In this document: positions 46,594-55,510 of the stretch, one piece after another
How positions within the stretch are numbered: position 1 is the first letter of the stretch
How the letters are laid out: the number at the start of each line of letters is the position of its first letter
Assembly (NCBI RefSeq): GCF_021272205.1
Contig: NZ_JAJSDX010000001.1
Span: 248,001 to 312,000, forward strand
Source: Pantoea sp. Mb-10
GTDB taxonomy: Bacteria > Pseudomonadota > Gammaproteobacteria > Enterobacterales > Enterobacteriaceae
Reading direction: 5' to 3'
DNA: 64,000 nucleotides
Notes under the pieces: model-generated
The model's database searches: none
Seen by the model: the letters and a program-made list of their open reading frames with translations, nothing else
Told to the model about the DNA's origin: nothing
Position numbers and translations under genes: made by a program

Positions 46594-46625
46594 GGAAAAA
46601 ACAGGGCGCTAAGCGCTAGCGCCCT
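46594..46625 (-). terminator. Rho-independent terminator of the chemoreceptor gene
   Basis: The minus strand reads GGGCGCTA, loop GCGC, TTAGCGCCC, then TGTTTTTT, starting 8 bp after the stop codon at 46633. Confidence 0.88.
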
Positions 46626-46632
46626 GATACAG

Positions 46633-48528
46633 TTACAGTTTAAAGCTTTTCACCACCTGCTCAAGCTGCACGCTTTGCGCTTCCATCCCGCGGGCGGCCG
46701 CAGAAACCTGCTCCACCAGCGCGGCATTTTGCTGCGTGCTGCCGTCCAGCTGGGTAATCGCGAGGTTCACTTGCTCAATGCCCATGCTCTGCTCGCGGCT
46801 GGCAGACATAATTTCACTCATTAACGTGGTGACGCTGCTGACGCCCTGCATCAGCTCGTCCATGGTTTGCCCGGCTTGCTCTACCAGCTGACTGCCGGTG
46901 TCAATGTTCGCCACTGACTCCTCAATCAGCTTTTTGATTTCACGCGCCGAGTTCGCGGAACGCTGGGCCAGGTTACGCACTTCAGAAGCCACCACGGCAA
47001 AGCCGCGCCCTTGCTCGCCTGCGCGTGCCGCTTCCACCGCGGCGTTGAGCGCCAGGATATTGGTCTGGAAGGCGATGCTGTCGATCACGCTGATGATGTC
47101 TACCACTTTGCGCGAAGAGTGGTTGATTTCACCCATGGTGGTCACCACCTGACGCACCACGTCGCTGCCGCGTGCCGCCACCTGCGACGCGCCGTCGGCC
47201 AGCTGATTAGCGTGCGTGGCGTTATCGGCGTTTTGACGCACGGTACCGGTCAGCTCTTCCATCGACGCCGCCGTTTGCACAATTGAACTGGCTTGCGATT
47301 CGGTCCGCGCTGACAGATCGGCGTTGCCGCTGGCGATTTCGCGCGAGGCCGCAGTGATGGCCAGCGCACTGTCCCCCACCTGACGCATCAATCCCTGCAG
47401 ATAAGAGATGAACTGGTTGAAGCTCTGCGCCACCGCGTTAAATTCCGGGCTGTTGCTGGCGGGCAGGCGCTGGGTGAGATCGGCGCCGCCGGAGGACAAG
47501 GCTTCAATGTTGCTGTTCAGCAGGCTGAGGCGTTTCATCATGGCGCGCACAAAGCCTAACAGCACCAGCAGCAGGATCACCACCAGCGGAATCTGCACCA
47601 GACCAAGACGGGTCAGCATACTGTGCGTCTGCGCATCCAGCAGGCTGGAAGGCACATCGCTGGCCAGATACCACGGGCTGCCAGCAATGGCCTGCAGGAA
47701 CAGCGTGTGCTCGCCATCTTCCCCTTTAAAGGTGGTTTGCGTGGGCTGAGTGCCCGCCTGCGCCAGCAGCGTTTTCAGCGCACCCGCCATCGGCAGTTGG
47801 GTATCGGACAGATTCTCAAGCTTAGGCGCGCTGTTCAGCAGCGCAGCATTGCCCACCACTTTGCCATCCGCTTCCACAATCAGCACGCGACCTTTGATCG
47901 CATCGCCCATCTGTTTAGCCAGCTGGTTAAAGAAGCCCAGCGTCACGTCGATGGTGGCAACGCCCCAGACGGTGCCGTCACGGTAGATCGCCATGGCGCA
48001 GTTGGTGCGCGGCTGCGGACTGGCCGCGTCCTGGTAGGCTTTCGCCCAGGCACACTGCCCTTTTGCCGCCGCCATGCCGTCTTTATACCAAGGCTGCTCC
48101 CAATATTTGTCCGCCGCGTCGGAGTTCCAGTAGGTGTTAACCTGGAGCTGATTGCTGGCGTTGCGCGCAAAGAATGTGCTGTCTTTTTCTTTGGCCGGAT
48201 CGCGACGATTGGGCAGCGGCCAGATCCCGCCGCCAAACACGTTGCTGTCCTGATACTGATTCACTAACGCCGGCAACAGGGTATCAATGGCCGCACTGTC
48301 CATGACGCCCGCCGCTTCAGTAATGGCGCGCTGCTGCGCCTGTACGCGGTTCATCTGTTCCACGATGCGCCCGGCCAGACCGTCCACCTCGTAACGCACT
48401 AAGCGGCTTTCGTTTTGCGAGAGCTGCGGCGCGATAAACTGATCGATGACCACCACGGTCACCAGCATCAGGCCAATGATAAACGCGACGAGCGCCGCGG
48501 TAAAACGTGACTGCGTAGTTTTTAACAT
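46633..48528 (-). CDS. Methyl-accepting chemotaxis protein with periplasmic Cache domain
   Basis: A 631-residue chemoreceptor. Membrane helix 1 is at about 10-32, then a periplasmic double-Cache-like sensor (about 35-300, with [18 protein letters not shown] and [13 protein letters not shown]), helix 2 at about 305-328, a HAMP region, and the cytoplasmic signalling hairpin with the invariant tip [37 protein letters not shown]. It senses small ligands and controls the CheA kinase; the ligand is unknown. It ends in KSFKL without a NWETF-type CheR/CheB tether. AGGGG precedes the ATG, and a flagellar sigma28 promoter lies upstream. Confidence 0.95.
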   Translation of the reverse strand: MLKTTQSRFTAALVAFIIGLMLVTVVVIDQFIAPQLSQNESRLVRYEVDGLAGRIVEQMNRVQAQQRAITEAAGVMDSAAIDTLLPALVNQYQDSNVFGGGIWPLPNRRDPAKEKDSTFFARNASNQLQVNTYWNSDAADKYWEQPWYKDGMAAAKGQCAWAKAYQDAASPQPRTNCAMAIYRDGTVWGVATIDVTLGFFNQLAKQMGDAIKGRVLIVEADGKVVGNAALLNSAPKLENLSDTQLPMAGALKTLLAQAGTQPTQTTFKGEDGEHTLFLQAIAGSPWYLASDVPSSLLDAQTHSMLTRLGLVQIPLVVILLLVLLGFVRAMMKRLSLLNSNIEALSSGGADLTQRLPASNSPEFNAVAQSFNQFISYLQGLMRQVGDSALAITAASREIASGNADLSARTESQASSIVQTAASMEELTGTVRQNADNATHANQLADGASQVAARGSDVVRQVVTTMGEINHSSRKVVDIISVIDSIAFQTNILALNAAVEAARAGEQGRGFAVVASEVRNLAQRSANSAREIKKLIEESVANIDTGSQLVEQAGQTMDELMQGVSSVTTLMSEIMSASREQSMGIEQVNLAITQLDGSTQQNAALVEQVSAAARGMEAQSVQLEQVVKSFKL

Positions 48529-48568
48529 GTGTATGCCCCTACCCTGGTTTGGACGTGCCTTGACGAGG

Positions 48569-48595
48569 TTAACGGCTTGTTAAAGCGGAACTTGA
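48569..48595 (-). promoter_or_regulatory. Flagellar sigma-28 (FliA) promoter of the chemoreceptor gene
   Basis: On the minus strand TCAAGTTC, 11 nt, GCCGTTAA. The consensus is TAAAGTTT-N11-GCCGATAA, so 6 of 8 and 7 of 8 bases match with exact spacing, 41 nt from the start codon. Confidence 0.75.
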
Positions 48596-48693
48596 GGTGA
48601 GGAGGATCACAAAAAAGTGAAATAGTTGATTAAGGTGATAATTTACTCTATGGCGCCCGGTTTTGCGTTGCGCTGCACCGGGCAGAACTGCTG

Positions 48694-49812
48694 TTAGAGG
48701 GGAGAATCAGGCGGCGCGACCACTTCCTGACGCGGGCGGAAAATATGGTGATTGCCTTCGGCCAGCAGCCGCTGCAACAACAGCTGTCCACCGCGTTCGT
48801 CGGCTTGAGCGAAGCGGCGTTCAGCTTCGGTTATCGGCGTGGCCCACAGCAGCTGCGGGCGATCGCCTTCACGCTTGGGCAGCCGCAGCTGCCCCGTTTC
48901 AGGCGCCAGTCCATTCGCCAGCAGAAAACTTTCAAACCCGATGGGCGCCACCTCAGACGCTAAGGTGTGCCCTTCGCCGATCCAGGTCAGCCGCGCCCAC
49001 GGCAAATGCGCAAATTCCGCCAGCGCACTGGCCATCTGAACCGCGTTGGCTTCGTCCATGACTTCGCCGTCCACGGCCATCGCCAGCTCAACGCGGCGAT
49101 ACTGCGGCGCCAGCTCGTCAAACAGATAATCTACCTGCGGCATAGGCCGAATGCTCATGCCGAGCGTCAAGAAGTACCAGACGCCTTGATGCCAGTGCTG
49201 TGAGATCGCCATCGGCGGCCAGCTGCCCTGATCGATAGCGTAATATTTTACCGACGCGCCAAACTGCGCCTCATACACGTCCATCAGCGCGCGCTGCACC
49301 TTGTCCCACAGCTGGCCGTCGTGCCAGTCACGCCAGAAGTGGCGCTGCTGCTCGGCCCGCGCGTAATACAGATTGGTGGAAGCGGACCCCAGCGGTGCGG
49401 TAAGCCAGTTCTCTTTAATGCAGCCCGCGGAAAAGCTCACCTGCTTGTGCTGATACAGGCTCCAGCCCGGAATCACCGCCAGCAGCTGGCCGTAATACCA
49501 GAGTGCGGCACCCTCATCGCTGGGCTCCCATAAAATTTGTAATCCCGCCGGATCGAGCATCGGCTCCGCTTCCAGCGTGCGGCAATATTCCGCGCTCAGC
49601 AGCGGTGCGATGCCCTGCTCCATCGCCTCGCGATCCTCTTCGGCAGGCGCGGGCAACAGATTCCGCAGCCAGCAGCCGCGCACCGCATACTGGCTGCGAA
49701 ACAGATCGTTTGGCCAGATGTAAAAATAGGCGGTGCGGGCATCCTGTTCGACGATGGCGGTCAGTGTGTTTTGCTGATTCGGCACTTCAGCAATCAGGGG
49801 TTGATGTGTCAT
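48694..49812 (-). CDS. Suppressor of fused (SUFU) domain protein
   Basis: A 372-residue protein whose C-terminal half has the SUFU pattern: WYFLTLGMSIRPMP, then YRRVELAMAV, LPWARLTWIGEGHTL and PIGFESFLLANGL. The N-terminal half (about 1-190) is rich in Trp and Tyr and was not recognised. Bacterial SUFU proteins are often immunity proteins in polymorphic toxin systems, but no toxin gene is adjacent here. The ATG at 49812 has GAGG upstream; the longer ORF to 49959 has none. Confidence 0.7.
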   Translation of the reverse strand: MTHQPLIAEVPNQQNTLTAIVEQDARTAYFYIWPNDLFRSQYAVRGCWLRNLLPAPAEEDREAMEQGIAPLLSAEYCRTLEAEPMLDPAGLQILWEPSDEGAALWYYGQLLAVIPGWSLYQHKQVSFSAGCIKENWLTAPLGSASTNLYYARAEQQRHFWRDWHDGQLWDKVQRALMDVYEAQFGASVKYYAIDQGSWPPMAISQHWHQGVWYFLTLGMSIRPMPQVDYLFDELAPQYRRVELAMAVDGEVMDEANAVQMASALAEFAHLPWARLTWIGEGHTLASEVAPIGFESFLLANGLAPETGQLRLPKREGDRPQLLWATPITEAERRFAQADERGGQLLLQRLLAEGNHHIFRPRQEVVAPPDSPL

Positions 49813-50036
49813 AACGCCTCGATATTGCCCGTAGGGATCCAATCTCCCTGAGAATAGAGCAGGATCGGCAGTCGCACCCTGTGACACAAGGGTAAAACTC
49901 TCAAAGTGGCGTTGCAAAACATAAGTTATGTTTATGTCTGTCAGCCGCTTAGCGGACAATGCTTAATATTTATTCGCGATTTATTTCCCGCTGCGCATGG
50001 TATTTTATTGACGCTATTCTACGTGGAGCGATGACC

Positions 50037-50309
50037 ATGTTGCTGGATAACCTCAATCTGACCCTGGGCGATGCACTGATGCTCGCCCTGCTGCTGTGGC
50101 TGTTTATCCGTGCGCCGTGGATCATGTCAGCGCTGGCGCTGTTGTGCGTCGGGGGCACGCTGCTTATCCTGCTGCCGTTGGATATCTATTACAGCATGCT
50201 GCCTCTGCCGCTGTTGGGCCTTGGCCTCGGCATGCTGTTTCACACCCTGTATCAGCGCCGCACGGCTGCACCGGCCGCGCCGGTTCGCGCGACGCCGGGC
50301 GAATCCTAA
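50037..50309 (+). CDS. Small inner-membrane protein of unknown function
   Basis: A 90-residue protein with two or three hydrophobic segments (about 10-75) and a basic, Ala/Pro-rich tail. It is not recognised. GGAG lies 8 nt before the ATG at 50037; ATG at 50031 is too close to it. The stop overlaps the convergent DUF2236 gene by 4 bp, which supports that the frame is real. Confidence 0.6.
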   Translation: MLLDNLNLTLGDALMLALLLWLFIRAPWIMSALALLCVGGTLLILLPLDIYYSMLPLPLLGLGLGMLFHTLYQRRTAAPAAPVRATPGES

Positions 50310-51181
50310 TCGCCTTCGCTGCGGCCCACGCGCTGCATGGCGCGCGAGTAGGCGCTGCGCTGAATTGACCAGCGCAGCACACTGCTGAGCACCGTCATTG
50401 CACCGTTAACCCGCCACTGCGCCAGTGGGCTCACCGGACGCTCAATGCACTGCTGCGCCCACGCAGGCAGTAACCCTGCCCCGGCCTCTAATACGATGCG
50501 CATGGCGGGTTTGGCGAGCCGGCTTGGCGCGGGCGCGTGCATCAGCACGTGCAGCACCTCGCGCGTGCGCGCATCGTAGACCAGTTCCGGGCGCATCGCC
50601 TGCAGATACGCGTCCACTTCCGGCACGCTTTTCGGCACCTGCCGCGCGCCCAGCGCTTCTGCCACCACCGCCGCCTCACGGTAATAACGATCTTGATCGG
50701 CGCGGCTGAGACACGGATTTTTATAGCGCAGGTGAGCGGCCAAAAAGCTCCGGGTTTCCGCCACGTGCACCCACGTAAGCAGATGCGGATCGCTTGCCGC
50801 ATAGGCGCGACCATAGTTGTCCGTGCCGGTGACGCGCAGATGAATGCGTTTTACGCGCTCAATGAGCGTCTGTGCATCGGCGCGATTGCCAAAGGTCGTG
50901 ACCGCAATAAATTGGCTGGTGCGACGCAGGCGGCCCAGCATGTCGTCGCGAAATCCTGAATGATCCCACACGCCAGCCAGCGCGGACGGATGCAGCATTT
51001 GCAGCATCAGCGCGCTGATCCCGCCGCAGAGCATGGACGGAAAATCGCCGTGTACGCGCCAGATCACGTGGTCCGGGCCGAATAAACCGGGATCGCCGAG
51101 CGGCAGCGAGAGGTCGAATTCGTTCATTGCCAGGCCGTTGATGCGGAAGATCTGTTGTTCGATGCGCGCGCGAAGGTTCAT
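50306..51181 (-). CDS. DUF2236 / MpaB-like oxygenase family protein
   Basis: A 291-residue protein of the DUF2236 family, related to MpaB and the latex-clearing protein Lcp, which bind heme b. Conserved elements are GGISALMLQMLHPSALAGVWDHS, RLRRTSQFIAVTTFG and HLLTWVHVAETRSF, giving candidate heme or metal histidines. Its substrate is unknown. The Shine-Dalgarno is weak. It is the only gene between the small membrane protein and bglX. Confidence 0.82.
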   Translation of the reverse strand: MNLRARIEQQIFRINGLAMNEFDLSLPLGDPGLFGPDHVIWRVHGDFPSMLCGGISALMLQMLHPSALAGVWDHSGFRDDMLGRLRRTSQFIAVTTFGNRADAQTLIERVKRIHLRVTGTDNYGRAYAASDPHLLTWVHVAETRSFLAAHLRYKNPCLSRADQDRYYREAAVVAEALGARQVPKSVPEVDAYLQAMRPELVYDARTREVLHVLMHAPAPSRLAKPAMRIVLEAGAGLLPAWAQQCIERPVSPLAQWRVNGAMTVLSSVLRWSIQRSAYSRAMQRVGRSEGD

Positions 51182-51305
51182 GGTAGCGAGAAAGGCGTCC
51201 GGTAGCGGGTAGATTCCGCGTCTAGCATAGCGTGCGACCGCGGTGGACGCACGCTATCCGTGCGGGCGAGCGGCGCTCAGGCCGCTCGCACCTTGAGGCT
51301 AACGC

Positions 51306-53603
51306 TTAGAGATAGTCAAACTCGCCGTGCTGGGTACGCACGGAATCCAGCCCGATAGCCACATTGAATTTGCCCGGCTCGGCCACCTGCTGCATCTTCT
51401 GATTCCAGAATTTAAGCGCATCCACGTCAATCTTAAAGCGCACGGTCTGCGACTCACCGGCTTTCAACATGATGCGCTGGAAGCCGCGCAGCTCCTGCAC
51501 CGGACGACTGATACTGGCCACCGGATCGTTCAGGTACATCTGCACCACCGTTGCGCCATCGCGTTTGCCGGTGTTCGTCACCGTCACGCTGGCCTCCACC
51601 GTGCCGTTACGCGGCATGGTTTTCGCGGACATCTTCACCGGCGAGACGGTAAAGGTGGTGTAGCTCAAACCATAGCCAAACGGATAGAGTGGGCCGTTGA
51701 CCGCATCGTAGTAATGCGACGTGTATTTGTTCGGTTTCGCGAAGTTATACGGACGACCGGTAGGCAGATGGTTGTAATAGATCGGAATCTGTCCCACCGA
51801 GCGCGGGAACGACATCGGCAGTTTGCCAGACGGGTTGTAATCGCCGAACAGCACATCCGCGATAGCGTTGCCGCCTTCGGTGCCGCTGAACCAGGTTTCC
51901 AGCATCGCATCGGCGATCCGATCTTCGTTGACCACGGTTAACGGGCGGCCATTCATCAACACGATCACCAGCGGTTTGCCGGTGGCCTTGAGCGCGGCCA
52001 GCAGTTTTTGCTGGCTGGCCGGCACGGAGAGCTCGCTGCGGCTGGACGCTTCGTGCGCCATGCCCTGCGCTTCACCCACGGCGGCCACGATCACGTCGGC
52101 TTTTTTCGCCTGCGCCACCGCTTCGTCAATCAAGGCCTGCGGCGAGCGCGTGTCCACGCTCACGGCGGGTTCGTACTGATTCAGGAAGGCCTGCACGCCC
52201 GGATTATCCGTGACGTTTGCCCCTTTGGCATACAGCACCGTGCCCTTACCGGCCATGGCGTTGCGCATACCTTGCAACAGGGTAATCGACTGCTTGGCTA
52301 CGCCTGCGGCTGACCAGCTGCCCATGATATCGCGCTGACTGTCTGCGAGCGGCCCTACCAGCGCCACCGTCGCCTCTTTTTTCAGCGGCAGGGTGTCACG
52401 CCAGTTTTTCAACAGCACCATGCTTTTCCGCGCGACATCGCGCGCTTCAGCACGGTGCAGGCGGCTTTCCGCATTGGTGTCCTGCGGATCGCTGGCTTTT
52501 GGCCCTAAATGGCTATAGGGATCGTTAAACAGGCCCATGTCATACTTGACGTTCAGCACGTGGCGCGCGGCGTCGTTGATCTCCGCCATGCTCACCGCCC
52601 CGCTTTTCACCAGACCCGGCAGATATTTGCTGTAGTACTCATCGCTCATGCTCATATCAATGCCGGACTTCAGCGCCACGCGCACCGCTTCCTGCGGATC
52701 GCCCGCGACGCCATGTTTGATCAGCTCTTTAATGGCACCGTGGTCGCTGATGGTGATGCCTTTGAATTTCCACTCATCACGCAGCACGTCTTTCAGTAAC
52801 CAACTGTCTGCGGTGGCCGGGACGCCGTTCAGGCTGTTCAGCGCCACCATCACGCCGCCGCTGCCCGCATCAAGCGAGGCTTTGTATGGCGGCAGATAGT
52901 CCTGGAACAGCCGCTGCGGGCTCATGTCCACGGTGTTGTAATCGCGTCCCCCCTCCACCGCGCCATAGGCGGCGAAGTGCTTCACGCTGGTCATGATGTT
53001 GTAGCGATCGGCGGCGCTGTTGCCCTGCATCGCCTTGACCATGGCGCGTCCCATTTGGGCGGTGAGCCACGTGTCTTCACCAAATCCTTCAGAGACGCGG
53101 CCCCAGCGCGGTTCGCGCGTGACATCCACCATGGGTGCCCACGTCATGTTCAACCCGTCGTCGGCAGCTTCATAGGCAGACACGCGTCCCACTTCCGCCA
53201 CGGCATCCACGTCCCAGCTGGCAGCCAGACCGAGCGGGATAGGGAAAATGGTGCGCTGACCGTGCACCACGTCATAGGCAAAGAACAGCGGAATTTTCAG
53301 GCGGCTAAGCTGCATAACCTGATCCTGCATCGCACGGATGTCGGGGCGCGTGACGGTATTAAAAATGGCGCCAACCTGACCGTGCTGAATCATGTCGCGG
53401 ATCGCCTCTTTCGGCGTATCCGGCCCCACGCTGATTAAACGCATTTGTCCGATCTTTTCATCGAGCGTCATTTTGCTGAGAAGCTGATCCACAAAAGCGT
53501 CGCGCGCCTGTTCCGTCATCGGATGGGGGCCAAACAGCGTCTCCGCGAACGCGGGTTGTATAGCAAGGGAAACAGCGAGGCTAACAGAGTAAATCCATTT
53601 CAT
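51306..53603 (-). CDS. bglX: Periplasmic beta-glucosidase BglX
   Basis: A 765-residue family 3 glycoside hydrolase, the same length as in E. coli. The Sec signal ends in QPAFA|E. The GH3 domain has VGAIFNT, FFAYDVVHGQRTIFPIPLGLAASWD, SVKHFAAYGAVEGGRDYNTVDMS and the nucleophile Asp in GITISDHGAI. The C-terminal domain with SELSVPASQQKLL and a fibronectin-like end (VTNTGKRDGATVVQMYL) follow. It removes beta-glucosyl units in the periplasm. The start at 53603 is chosen; the ORF goes 48 codons further without a signal peptide. It is divergent from dld as in E. coli. An arm pair GCGAGCGGC/GCCGCTCGC lies at 51266-51289 after the stop, without a T run. Confidence 0.96.
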   Translation of the reverse strand: MKWIYSVSLAVSLAIQPAFAETLFGPHPMTEQARDAFVDQLLSKMTLDEKIGQMRLISVGPDTPKEAIRDMIQHGQVGAIFNTVTRPDIRAMQDQVMQLSRLKIPLFFAYDVVHGQRTIFPIPLGLAASWDVDAVAEVGRVSAYEAADDGLNMTWAPMVDVTREPRWGRVSEGFGEDTWLTAQMGRAMVKAMQGNSAADRYNIMTSVKHFAAYGAVEGGRDYNTVDMSPQRLFQDYLPPYKASLDAGSGGVMVALNSLNGVPATADSWLLKDVLRDEWKFKGITISDHGAIKELIKHGVAGDPQEAVRVALKSGIDMSMSDEYYSKYLPGLVKSGAVSMAEINDAARHVLNVKYDMGLFNDPYSHLGPKASDPQDTNAESRLHRAEARDVARKSMVLLKNWRDTLPLKKEATVALVGPLADSQRDIMGSWSAAGVAKQSITLLQGMRNAMAGKGTVLYAKGANVTDNPGVQAFLNQYEPAVSVDTRSPQALIDEAVAQAKKADVIVAAVGEAQGMAHEASSRSELSVPASQQKLLAALKATGKPLVIVLMNGRPLTVVNEDRIADAMLETWFSGTEGGNAIADVLFGDYNPSGKLPMSFPRSVGQIPIYYNHLPTGRPYNFAKPNKYTSHYYDAVNGPLYPFGYGLSYTTFTVSPVKMSAKTMPRNGTVEASVTVTNTGKRDGATVVQMYLNDPVASISRPVQELRGFQRIMLKAGESQTVRFKIDVDALKFWNQKMQQVAEPGKFNVAIGLDSVRTQHGEFDYL

Positions 53604-53757
53604 CAGGTCGGGTTCTCTTAAGTAACTGCGCAATATGAAATAACCGGGGCAGTGTGCCACAACATCAGAATAGCAGGTAGCCACAGATGTCACAGTGCGA
53701 CCACCTCGACGCTGCATGCTACAGTAAAAACGCTGCGTTATAGACAAGGACAGGCTA

Positions 53758-55467
53758 ATGACTACTCACATCTCTCACTCTCCGCTGCTGGCTGAACTGC
53801 GTCGCCTCGTCGGATCGTCGCATGTGTTAACCGATGCAGAACAGACCGCACGCTATCGTAAAGGCTTTCGCTCCGGCGGCGGCGATGCGCTGGCGGTTAT
53901 CTTCCCCGGCTCACTGCTGGAGCTCTGGCGCGTGCTGCAGGCGCTGGTACAGGCCGATGCCGTGATTCTGATGCAGGCCGCCAATACCGGTTTGACTGAA
54001 GGCTCAACGCCGAGCGGCAACGACTACGATCGTCCGGTCGCGATCGTGAGTACGCTGCGTCTCGACAAACTGCAACTGATCAAAGGCGGCGAGCAGGTGC
54101 TTGCGTTTCCTGGCAGCACGCTTTACCAGCTGGAGAAAACCCTCAAGCCGCTGGGCCGTGAACCGCACTCGGTGATCGGTTCCTCCTGCATTGGTGCCTC
54201 GGTGTTGGGCGGCATCTGCAATAACTCCGGCGGTTCCCTGATCAAGCGCGGCCCGGCCTACAGCGAGATGGCACTCTACGCGCAGCGTGATGAGCACGGC
54301 AAGCTCAAGCTGGTCAACCATCTGGGTATGGATTTGGGCCACTCGCCGGAAGAGATTCTCGGGCGGCTGGATGATGACCGCTGGCAGCAAAGCGACGTGC
54401 GCTGGGACGAGCGTCACGCCTCCGATCATGACTACGCCGAGCGGGTGCGCGATATCGAGGCTGATACCCCTGCACGCTTTAATGCCGATGCGCGACGCCT
54501 GTTTGAGGCCTCTGGATGCGCCGGAAAACTGGCGGTGTTCGCCGTGCGCCTCGACACCTTCCCCACGGAGCCTAAACAGCAGGTGTTCTACATTGGCACC
54601 AACGATCCTGCGGTGCTGGGCGAACTGCGTCGCCATATTCTCAGCCATTTCGCCAACCTGCCGGTGGCGGGCGAATACATGCACCGCGACATCTTTGATA
54701 TCGCTGAAGTCTACGGCAAAGATACTTTCGTGATGATCGACAAACTCGGCACCGATAAGATGCCGCTGTTCTTTACGCTCAAAGGCCGCGTGGACGCTTG
54801 GCTTAACAAGCGCAGTTTCGTTAAACCGCACCTCACCGATCGCCTGCTGCAGCGGCTGAGCGGCTGGCTGCCGTCCCACCTGCCGGCGCGGCTCAAGCAG
54901 TATCGCGACAAGTTCGAACATCACTTGATGTTAAAAATGTCCGGTGAGGGCGTGGCGGAAGCGCAAGCGTACCTGCACGAATACTTCCGCGAAGGCGGCG
55001 GCGAGTTTTTCGTGTGCGATGCCAAAGAGGGGGCGCACGCTTTCCTGCACCGCTTTGCGGCGGCGGGCGCAGCGGTGCGCTACCACGCGGTGCACGCCGA
55101 TGAGGTAGAAGATATTCTGGCGCTGGATATTGCCCTGCGCCGCAACGATCGCACCTGGTTTGAGCAGCTGCCGCCGGAGTTTGACGACGCGCTGCTGCAC
55201 CGCCTGTATTACGGCCACTTCTTCTGCCACGTCTTCCATCAGGATTACATTGTGAAAAAAGGTGTGGACGTACACGCGCTGAAAGAGAGGATGCTTGCGC
55301 TGCTGAATGAACGCGGTGCCGAGTATCCGGCAGAGCATAACGTCGGCCATCTTTATCAGGCGAAACCGCAGCTACAGGCGTTTTATCGTCAGCTGGACCC
55401 AACCAATACGTTTAATCCCGGCATTGGTAAAACCAGTAAACAGAAAGGGTGGGCGGTAAAAACCTAA
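53758..55467 (+). CDS. dld: Quinone-dependent D-lactate dehydrogenase Dld
   Basis: A 569-residue FAD-dependent, membrane-associated dehydrogenase that oxidises D-lactate to pyruvate and passes electrons to quinone. The FAD-binding domain shows QAANTGLTEGSTPSGNDYDRPVAIVSTLRLDK and the GSSCIGASVLGGICNNSGGSLIKRGPAY block. The C-terminal Dld cap has AEHNVGHLYQAKPQLQAFYRQLDPTN. AAGGAC precedes the ATG. It ends against a hairpin shared with the convergent channel gene. Confidence 0.96.
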   Translation: MTTHISHSPLLAELRRLVGSSHVLTDAEQTARYRKGFRSGGGDALAVIFPGSLLELWRVLQALVQADAVILMQAANTGLTEGSTPSGNDYDRPVAIVSTLRLDKLQLIKGGEQVLAFPGSTLYQLEKTLKPLGREPHSVIGSSCIGASVLGGICNNSGGSLIKRGPAYSEMALYAQRDEHGKLKLVNHLGMDLGHSPEEILGRLDDDRWQQSDVRWDERHASDHDYAERVRDIEADTPARFNADARRLFEASGCAGKLAVFAVRLDTFPTEPKQQVFYIGTNDPAVLGELRRHILSHFANLPVAGEYMHRDIFDIAEVYGKDTFVMIDKLGTDKMPLFFTLKGRVDAWLNKRSFVKPHLTDRLLQRLSGWLPSHLPARLKQYRDKFEHHLMLKMSGEGVAEAQAYLHEYFREGGGEFFVCDAKEGAHAFLHRFAAAGAAVRYHAVHADEVEDILALDIALRRNDRTWFEQLPPEFDDALLHRLYYGHFFCHVFHQDYIVKKGVDVHALKERMLALLNERGAEYPAEHNVGHLYQAKPQLQAFYRQLDPTNTFNPGIGKTSKQKGWAVKT

Positions 55468-55478
55468 GCCAGACAAGA

Positions 55479-55500
55479 CGGGCGGCTCTCTGGCCGCCCG
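55479..55500. terminator. Hairpin between convergent dld and mscS-type genes
   Basis: Arms CGGGCGGC and GCCGCCCG with a 6-nt loop lie between the two stops. No T run follows in either direction, so the terminator role is a guess. Confidence 0.45.
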
Positions 55501-55510
55501 CGCGTCAATG

